In this document: positions 7,318 to 14,900 of the stretch, in pieces
How positions within the stretch are numbered: position 1 is the first letter of the stretch
Layout: every line of letters starts with the position of its first letter
From: Variovorax sp. CAN15
GTDB lineage: Bacteria; Pseudomonadota; Gammaproteobacteria; Burkholderiales; Burkholderiaceae_C
Length of the DNA stretch: 45,261 nucleotides
Assembly: GCF_030462475.1 (NCBI RefSeq)
Contig: NZ_JASMRZ010000001.1
Coordinates: 10,598 to 55,858 of the forward strand
Reading direction: 5' to 3'
Notes under the pieces: model-generated
The model's input: only the letters and a program-made list of their open reading frames with translations
Told to the model about the DNA's origin: nothing
Database searches by the model: none
Position numbers and translations under genes: made by a program

Positions 7318-9144
7318 TCAATCCTTCTTGTCCCACCAAGCCGGATCGAATTCGTTGGCAATGCGCACGACGCCGTACAGCGTCGAGGCGTTGGCGTCCT
7401 GGTTCCTGTAGCTGTTCTGGTGGTCATAGCCGCGCTGGACAAACTTGAGCTTGGCCTTGACCTTGCTGGCACTACGCTCCACAGGGACTGTGCCGTCCGC
7501 AGCGGCACCGGCTGGCTGCAGCTTCAGGATGAGTTCCGTGCCGTGGTCTCCGCGCACCTTCAACAGGCCCTTCTTGCTGTCACCTTTCGCGCCAGGCAGC
7601 AGCGTCCAGTTGGCCGGGTCCCCCGCCTTCGCGGCATCTCCATCAACCACGCGCCACGACACCTCGTTCCAGGCCAGCTGCTTGGGATCGTTGCCGTAGT
7701 GGGCATAGGTGCGCTCATGAAAGGTGTTTTCGATGGCATTGGCAAATTCCATCGCTCTTCCAACTCGATTTCTCGTTGCTTCCGAACCTATCTGGCTTTC
7801 GGTCTTCCCACCTTCATCTTTGGGCTTCCCCAACTGCCCAGCCGGATCAATCCACTCCGGATTGATCAACCGCCACCACTTCTCCGGCCCCTGCGTGTAG
7901 ATCTCCTCCACGGCATCGCCTTGCGGAAGGCGAGCGAGGAAGTTGCCCTCCTGGTCCTGCACATGCAGCCACTGCGTGCCGTATGCAGCCGCGGGCAGCA
8001 GTTCGAGGCCACCTTGCGCATTGGCCAGCACTGCCGTGACTTTCTCTCCGTCGTCACCCAGCAGGCCCTGGATGATGTTCGCGACGATGTCCAGGAAACC
8101 TCCGCCCTCGAAGCCCGCGCGCATGCGCTTGTAGGCTGCCGCGGCGCCGGTGGTGGGCATCACCCCGTGCACGATGCCCAGCACCTTGTCCTTGATATTT
8201 CCGTAGTCCGGATGGATCAGCGCGCGGGCCAGGATGCCGCCCATGCTGTGCGTGACCAGGATGACGCCGGGGCAGTCGAAGCCGTTGTCGTTGTATGTCC
8301 GAACGAGCTTGTCGATCTTCGGCGCGAGCGACCGGGCTTCCTCGCCGTTGCTCCTGAGCCAGTTGTAGCCGAAGGCGTGCACGGGATACCAGCAGTTTCC
8401 GATCTTCATGAGGTCGGCTTCGCTGAGCGCGGCGCCTTCCTGCGCGCCGAAGCCCGAGGGCGCGCGCCCCACCATCGCCTGCGGGTCTTCGCTGTTCGCC
8501 CACGACAAGGACACCTTCACCTGCTCGCCCTGGCCTTGCAGCATGTCGTTGAGGCGGCCTTCCATGTGCTTGAGGATGTCGCCGTAGGCACTGAACATCA
8601 CCTCGCTCCAGCCGCGCGCGCGGGCCTTCTGCGCGGCCGAGAAGCTCTGCCTGTTGGCAGCCAGCGGGTGGCTCGGGTCGGCCTTGGGGTCGTCGATCAG
8701 CAGCTTGCTGATGTAGCCCAGCTTGTCGGGCACGTTGGCGTGGCGCTTGTCGGAGCCGAGCGTCGCGTCCCCTGTCGCGTCGTACCCGGCGGGGCCGTTG
8801 TCGGTGACCTCGTAGCGGTCCACCTCCACCTCGTCGGGGTCCAGGCGCATCTGGCGCTGCGCGGGGTTGTCGTTGCGCCGGCCCAGGACGTCGCCGGTGT
8901 CGTCGGGTCGCCAGGCGATGTTGTCCTGGCGCTTGAGCAGCGCCTGCCGCGCCCTGGACAACCGCAGGTTGCTGCCCATGATGCCCGGCAGGAAAACAAC
9001 GGGGATGAGCTTTCCGGGTGGCACGCGCACCCGCACCCTGCGCTTGTCGGCGACGGGCGTGGTGACCACGCCCGCCTCGGCGAAGCCGCCGATGCCCAGC
9101 GAGAAATCCATCCAGCGGTCTTCGTCTTCTCCCTGTACCGCCAT
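7318..9144 (-). CDS. tle4: Tle4-type T6SS lipase/phospholipase effector
   Basis: The product is 608 residues, close to the size of characterised Tle4 proteins. The alpha/beta-hydrolase start is visible as IPVVFLPGIMGSNLR (near residue 50), typical of PGAP1/LCAT-like lipases. The nucleophile elbow is VTHSMGG with Ser300; His482 in TYAHYGND is a candidate catalytic His. There is no signal peptide, as expected for cargo delivered by VgrG. The ATG at 9144 shares one base with the vgrG stop (TGATG) and follows GGAGGGAG; a GTG one codon upstream is possible. Tle enzymes degrade membrane phospholipids of target cells. The immunity gene lies directly downstream. Assignment to Tle4 rather than another Tle group rests on the PGAP1-like motifs and the Tli4-type partner. 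Confidence 0.85.
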   Translation of the reverse strand: MAVQGEDEDRWMDFSLGIGGFAEAGVVTTPVADKRRVRVRVPPGKLIPVVFLPGIMGSNLRLSRARQALLKRQDNIAWRPDDTGDVLGRRNDNPAQRQMRLDPDEVEVDRYEVTDNGPAGYDATGDATLGSDKRHANVPDKLGYISKLLIDDPKADPSHPLAANRQSFSAAQKARARGWSEVMFSAYGDILKHMEGRLNDMLQGQGEQVKVSLSWANSEDPQAMVGRAPSGFGAQEGAALSEADLMKIGNCWYPVHAFGYNWLRSNGEEARSLAPKIDKLVRTYNDNGFDCPGVILVTHSMGGILARALIHPDYGNIKDKVLGIVHGVMPTTGAAAAYKRMRAGFEGGGFLDIVANIIQGLLGDDGEKVTAVLANAQGGLELLPAAAYGTQWLHVQDQEGNFLARLPQGDAVEEIYTQGPEKWWRLINPEWIDPAGQLGKPKDEGGKTESQIGSEATRNRVGRAMEFANAIENTFHERTYAHYGNDPKQLAWNEVSWRVVDGDAAKAGDPANWTLLPGAKGDSKKGLLKVRGDHGTELILKLQPAGAAADGTVPVERSASKVKAKLKFVQRGYDHQNSYRNQDANASTLYGVVRIANEFDPAWWDKKD

Positions 9145-11738
9145 CACGCGCTCCCTCCGGCGTTCGAGCTTTCCTTGGCCCGTCCGAGCCAGCGCACCTT
9201 GTAGAACTCCGGCGCGTCGGCACGCTGCACCTGCGTGGAGCCGTCGCTGCCGGTGATGGCTCCGCCGCGAGCCGGCGCCTGTGCGCCGACAGGCGCCGGC
9301 TCGCGCGGCGGCGGTTCTCCCTCGCGCACAAGCCTGAACACCTGCCGGGCTGCGGTCGAGTTGTTCTCGTCGAGGTTATGGAAGATCAGTTCCTGATCGA
9401 AGGCGGCGTTCGGGTCCTGGTTCACCAACTGGGGCGCGCGGCTCGCGGGCCCCACGAAGCTGTGGGTCGCGGCGTGTTCGCGCCACAGGCCGTTGGTGCC
9501 GTGCACGATGCCCTGCGCGTTCCAGCGGCTGAAGCTGGAGCCGCCGTTGATCAGCACTTCCTCCCTGGCGGTGATGGTGATGCGCTCCGCCTCGAGCTTG
9601 ATGTTGAGCCTGCCCAGCAGGTTGATGCTGTTGCGCAGGGCCTGGATGTCGATGTCCGCGTTGCCCGCGATCAGCCGCATTCCGGCCTTGCAGGCGAACA
9701 GGCGCACCGCGTCCCTCGCGCTTGCAAGGAAACTCTTGCCCGCGCTCACGCTGGTATGCGCGCCGCTGGTGAGCGCGTTGTGGCCGGCGCTGGCAACGTG
9801 CGTCGAGCCCTGTGCCGTGGTCTGTATGCCTGCCGGGCTGGCCAGCGTCAGGTGCGGCTGCCTGAATTCGGGGAACTCGCCTTGCCGCGCGGCGGCGCTG
9901 CCTCCCCTGATGGCGTCGTTCTGTTCCTTCAGTTCCCGGGCCACCTCGTCCTGGTCGCCTGCCTCATGCGCCTTGGCTTCCGTAGCCAGTTGGCTCAATC
10001 CTTCATGCAGATCGCGTCCTTGCGTCAGCCGTGCGACGGTCTCGCGCACGTCCGTGATGTGGGCCTGTGCATTCGGGCGCGCCTCGGTGGTGACGAGCAG
10101 GCCGGCCATGGCTCGAATGGCCCCGTGCCCATCGGTGCGCAGTTCGAAGCCCTGGCCCCGGTCGTCCTCGCGCCCGGCCGTGCTCTCGATGCGGCCGATA
10201 TGCCCCAGGCTGATGCTGCTGCTCAGGTGGTCGCTCTTGAGCTGGGCCTGCGGCTTGCCGCTCGTGTCGTCCAGCGCGAGATGGTTGCCGCGTTCGCCGC
10301 CGCCGAGTTCGCGGCTGCGATAGCCGGCAAGGTGCTTCTGCGCGGGCAGCGCCCAGGCCGGCATGAGGTCGGCGTTGTGCACGCGGCCGATGACGATGGG
10401 GCAGTCCGGATCGCCGTTGAGGAAGTCGACGATGACCTCCTGCCCGATGCGGGGCAGCGCCACCTCGCCGAAGTTCGCGCCTGCCCAGTTCGAGGACACG
10501 CGCATCCAGCAGCTGGTGTTCTCGTCGTGGCGGCCAAGCCGGTCCCAGTGGAACTGCACCTTGATGCGTCCGTGCTGGTCGGTCCAGATCTCCTCCACGG
10601 CAGGGCCGACCACGACGGCAGTCTGAGGTCCATGCGTGCGCGGCTTGGGTGTCGTGCGCCGGGGCCGCCAGGGAAGGCTCGTGGGCTGGGCTTCGAACGC
10701 GAAGCGTTGCACCGAGCCTTCGGAGGATTGACTTCCTTCGGTGGCCTGAAGGTTCTCTCGCAGGTCGTAGCTCACGCCGAGCAGCAGGTATTGCCGGTTC
10801 TGGTCGGCGCGGGGGTGTTGCGCCAGGCGCATGGTGAAACCCGGCGCGAGGTCTCGCCTGTTGGAGCGGCCGCTGGCGCGGCTGCGCTCGCTGAGCTGTT
10901 CCTCGTTGCGGATGACCGCATAGGCATCGCCATCCTCCAGCCGGGTGTAGCCGCCGGGCCACTCGTACTGTTCGTAGCGGTCGTGTTCGTGGCCGATGGC
11001 CTTCTGCCGCGACTGGCTCAGGTCTGCCCTGGGGTGCAGGTCGTCGTAGTCGTCATGCAGGAAGCGGCCTGGCCGAACCTCTTCGCGAGCGGTCCATTCG
11101 TAGACGCGCTCGCCGGCATCCGGGCCGCCGGTCATGCCGGCCTGCTCGTCGACATGGAAACGCAGCTCTTCGCCACCAGGCAGCGGCCCGTGCGAGCCGG
11201 CGATGTCGTCGCCGAAGACCAGCACGTGCCGAGCGTCTTCATGGCGGAAGAAGTAATACATCCCTTCGTGTTCGCAGAGGCGGGAGATGAAGTCGAAGTC
11301 GCTCTCGCCGTACTGCACGCAGTAGTTCCAGCGGCAGTAGCTTCGGCCCAGCCTGCGTTCGAGCGGATGGCCGTAGCGATCGAGCACGGCCGCGACGATC
11401 TCGGGAACGCTCTGGTCCTGGAATATCCTGAAATCGGAGCGCAGCGTCGCCAGCCACAGCCATGGGCGCAGCTGCATCCGGTAGAAGCAATGGCGGTCGT
11501 CCTCGCCCGAAAGACCGAACCGCGTGGCGATGCCGTCGATGTGCCTCGCTTCGCCGCTTTCGGTCTGGATGACGACGGTGGCGGACTTTCCCAGCATCGC
11601 GTTCGGGTCAATCGCGTCGTGGCCGCCAAGCAGGTCGAGATCGAAGCTGTAGAGCCGGCTCAGCTCCTCGCGGCCGGCCAGCCGGTGGAATCGAAGGGCA
11701 TCGCCCGCGGGCGTGCGGACGCTGACGCGCCGCCTCAT
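9144..11738 (-). CDS. vgrG: Type VI secretion spike protein VgrG
   Basis: The product is 864 residues from the ATG at 11738. Residues 1-330 are the gp27-like part (RVSVRTPAGDALRFHRLAGREELS at the start, the GESDFDFISRLCEHEGMYYFF stretch near 155). Residues 370-480 hold the gp5 OB-fold with the standard DQHGRIKVQFHWDR, SSNWAGANFGEVALPRIGQEV and GDPDCPIVIGRVHN motifs. A DUF2345 beta-helix region follows (LLGRLNIKLEAERITITAREEVLINGG). The last 100 residues are a Pro/Ala-rich tail ending in a YKVRWLGR stretch, probably the effector-loading extension for the lipase encoded next. No T6SS structural genes are in the window. Start choice is uncertain because a 14-codon ORF with a better ribosome site overlaps this ATG (see 11735-11779). 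Confidence 0.95.
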   Translation of the reverse strand: MRRRVSVRTPAGDALRFHRLAGREELSRLYSFDLDLLGGHDAIDPNAMLGKSATVVIQTESGEARHIDGIATRFGLSGEDDRHCFYRMQLRPWLWLATLRSDFRIFQDQSVPEIVAAVLDRYGHPLERRLGRSYCRWNYCVQYGESDFDFISRLCEHEGMYYFFRHEDARHVLVFGDDIAGSHGPLPGGEELRFHVDEQAGMTGGPDAGERVYEWTAREEVRPGRFLHDDYDDLHPRADLSQSRQKAIGHEHDRYEQYEWPGGYTRLEDGDAYAVIRNEEQLSERSRASGRSNRRDLAPGFTMRLAQHPRADQNRQYLLLGVSYDLRENLQATEGSQSSEGSVQRFAFEAQPTSLPWRPRRTTPKPRTHGPQTAVVVGPAVEEIWTDQHGRIKVQFHWDRLGRHDENTSCWMRVSSNWAGANFGEVALPRIGQEVIVDFLNGDPDCPIVIGRVHNADLMPAWALPAQKHLAGYRSRELGGGERGNHLALDDTSGKPQAQLKSDHLSSSISLGHIGRIESTAGREDDRGQGFELRTDGHGAIRAMAGLLVTTEARPNAQAHITDVRETVARLTQGRDLHEGLSQLATEAKAHEAGDQDEVARELKEQNDAIRGGSAAARQGEFPEFRQPHLTLASPAGIQTTAQGSTHVASAGHNALTSGAHTSVSAGKSFLASARDAVRLFACKAGMRLIAGNADIDIQALRNSINLLGRLNIKLEAERITITAREEVLINGGSSFSRWNAQGIVHGTNGLWREHAATHSFVGPASRAPQLVNQDPNAAFDQELIFHNLDENNSTAARQVFRLVREGEPPPREPAPVGAQAPARGGAITGSDGSTQVQRADAPEFYKVRWLGRAKESSNAGGSA

Positions 11739-11779
11739 GGCGGAAAGGCGCGTGCGGGCGCGCCGTTGACGTTGGACAT
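11735..11779 (-). other. 14-codon ORF overlapping the vgrG start
   Basis: An ATG at 11779, preceded by GGGAG, opens MSNVNGAPARAFPP and stops at 11735-11737 inside the vgrG start (ATGA overlap). The 16 bases CAGGGAGTTCCATGTC here also start the vgrG remnant at 21785, where that ATG is in frame with the VgrG sequence. Either this is a short coupling leader, or the original vgrG start was displaced by a frameshift near codon 14. Confidence 0.4.
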
Positions 11780-11988
11780 GGAACTCCCTGGACAGACAGT
11801 CTCTCGTGCCGAGGACGAAGACTTTGTTGGGTCGGGATTCTGTGTGTCCAGGCACCCACGCCGATGACGTCGCGCGAGCTGGCCGCGCCTTGCGTGAACT
11901 ACTGCGCGATCATTCTTGCGTGCATGACGAGGCCTTGCTCGTCGCGCAACGGTTCGTTAACGCCGCTTCGAAAGAGCGTTTACACGCC

Positions 11989-14900
11989 TCAGAAATCGGC
12001 GCAGCCGTTGCGCTTCTCGGTGTCGACGCAGCTCGAGAGGTTGGGCCGCGAGCGCACGCGCGACCATTCGCGCGCCAGCACGTCGCCGCCCTGCGACGCG
12101 CGGTCGCCGTCGAGCGGGCCGGTGGCGAAGCAGATCGGCGGCGGGCCGATGTTGCGGTCGTACACCCAGGTCGCGGGCAGGTCGCGCAGCGCGTCGGGGC
12201 GCGGCAGGTCGGGCACGCCGGCGACGAGGAGGTTGCCCGGCACCACGTTGACCCTGTAGCCCTCGGCCGAAGTGAAGGTGCCGTTGATCGGGTAGAGGCC
12301 CGGCAGGCTCCCCAGCAGTGCGGGCGAGAACAAGGCGCCGGAGAAGCCCGCGCCCGTGTCGCCGAGGATCAGCCCCGTGACGAGGTAGCTGAACAGCGGG
12401 TTCGGAAAACCGAAAGGCCGGGTCGCGTTGCCGATAAGCACCGTGGCCACCGGCTGCTGCGCATAGATGAAGTGGTTGGCGCCCGCCGGGATGCTCACCG
12501 CGCACAGACCCGAGTACGCGCAGTGGTACAGGTTGGGATACAGCCCCGATCCCGCGAGCCCGCCGCGCGTCTCGCCCACCCAGGTGTCTGCCCACACGCG
12601 CCAGGGCGCGCCGGCGATGGTGTAGCCGCCGGTGTTCTGGAAGCGCGAAGCCGCCACGAGGTCTGTGCCGTTGGTGCTGCTCACGTTGGTGCCCAGCAGC
12701 AGGTCGCCGCTGAGCGTGCGCACGAACACGGTGTCGGCCGCCATCGAGCTGGCCGACACGATCTGCGGCGCATTGCCCGCCGCGTCGTAGCCGGTGACGC
12801 TGACCGAGCCGAGCTTGACGGTGTCGACGTCCACATAGCGGAAGGCACCGGCCGCGCCGCCGCCCAGGGTGTCGGCGCTGACGTTGTTCGCCGCCTGGTC
12901 GAGCAGCACGCTGCCGCCGGTGGAGCGCGCCAGCAGCGTGCCCGCGGTGATCGGCGCGGCCGCGGTCTGCGTGATGTCGCCGGCCGAGACCAGCCCCAGC
13001 GTCGATGCCGTGAGCGCGCCGCCGAGCTGGATGCCGCCGCCACCGCCGGTGTTCTGCAGCGCCAGCGCGCCGGGCACGGTGAGCGGGCCCACCACGGCGA
13101 TGTTGCCGGCGTGCGCGTTGCTGCCGGCCACGATGGTGGGCGCGTCGAAGCGCGAGAACTCGTCGGCCGATACGGCAAAGCCGTTGGCCGCGGTGCCGCC
13201 CAGCGTGATGGGATTGGCGGTGCGGTCGACCGCGTTGCCGGCGGTGTCGACGCCGCCGGGGCGCAGGTTGAGCACATTGCCGGCGCGCACGGTGCCGGTC
13301 AGCACCACCGCGTCGGAGGCGCCGTTGTTGCTGGCGCGCAGCACCACGTTGTTGTTTCCGCTCACGCGCGCGCCGGCAGCGACCGTCAGGCCGGTGCCGT
13401 TGGCCTGGGATTCGCCCGCGATGTCGATGCTGCCCGCCCCCAGGGTGGTAACGAGCGTCGTGCCCCCCACCAGCACGCCGCCCGAGGGGGCATCCAGTGG
13501 TCCCGGCGTCACCAGCCCCCGGATGCCGATGTTGCCGTCGACGCTGCGAATCACCGTCGCGCCGGTGATGTCCACGCTTTGCACCGAAAGCGGCGACAGG
13601 CTGTAGTTGTAGCTGGCACCGATGCCGGTGATGGAGATGTCACCGCTGGTGGTGAGTATCTGGCTCGGTGCCGTGCCGTTCTGTATGCGCACGCCGTCGC
13701 CGTGCTGGCCGATGCCCGAGATCGACACGTCACCGGTGCTGCTCTGAATGGTGACGCCCGTGAGGTCGACCGTGGGCACCGTGTTGAAGATCGTGGGCGG
13801 CAGGCTTCGCGTGCCGCTGAGTTGCACGAAGCCACCAGGTCCGCCATCGCCTGCCGCGGTGCGCGTGTCGATGCTGGTGCCGTTGAGCGAAATCGCCGAT
13901 CCGGAACTCGCGCCGGCATCGGCGTTCATGGTGACGTTGCCGCCGTTGGTGGCGATGCCGCCGTTGAAGCTGATCGCCCCGCCCTGCCCGCCCACGTCGG
14001 CGTTGAAGACGACGTCGAGCGCACCGCCGGTCGACTGGATGGAATTGCTGTTGCCGGAGCCGTTGATGTTGTGCGCCGCATCGAGCTGGAAGGTCACCGG
14101 CGCTCCGCCGGTCGTGCGCTGGATGGCCGCGAGCGTGTCGAAGCCGATGTTGCCGTCCGTCGCCAGTCCACCCGTGCCGGTGGTGATCGTCACGCTGGTT
14201 CCCTTGTCGAGGGCCGCGTTGATGTCGCCGTCCTGCACCGTGGAGTTCGCGAGCGGCACGAAGGGGTCGCCGGTCAGGCTGCCGCTGGCGGTTCCGTGGG
14301 CGATGGTGACGTTGTAGGGGTCGATGGTCCAGGTGCCGGCCTGGCCCGCCGTGCCTGCCTGCGCCGATGCGTCCACGCGCAGCCCCGCCAGGGCGAAGTG
14401 CGGCGCCGACGTCTCGACGATGCCGCCGTTGCCTCCGTTCGCGCCGTGCGCCGAGATGCTGCCGTAGGCGCGCAGCGTGTCGCCCGAGATCACGTTGATG
14501 GTGCCGCCGCTGCCACCCGCCGGGCCGGCGCTGGCGTCGAGGCTGCTGTTGCTGCCCAGCGCGATGACGTTGGAGGCAGCGATGTCGATGCTGCCGCCTC
14601 CGGTGGCACCGCTGGCATCGAGACTGGCGGGCAGTAGCGTGCCGTCGAAGTTCTGCGCGCCCTCCACCAGCACGTTGCGTCCGGTCAGCGAGATGTGCCC
14701 TCCCTGGCCGGTGGCGCTGGCCACCGACAGCATCGCGCCGTCGGGCGCGGCGCCGAGGCCGGAGCCGAAGGTGTTCATGCGCAGCGAGATGTCGGTGCCC
14801 TGGGCGTCGAGCGCGATGGTGCCGCCCGCGGTGCGCAGCGGATTCGGCTGCGAGGTATCGGCGCTCACCGCTACGCCGTAGACCGGGATGCCGGTCGGCG

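Noticed and set aside
9378..11867. 829-codon plus-strand frame opposite vgrG
   Set aside because: Antisense shadow; the minus strand carries canonical VgrG motifs.
11806..14637. 943-codon plus-strand frame opposite the TpsA gene
   Set aside because: Antisense of Gly/Asn-rich repeats giving Arg/Val/Ala-rich nonsense.
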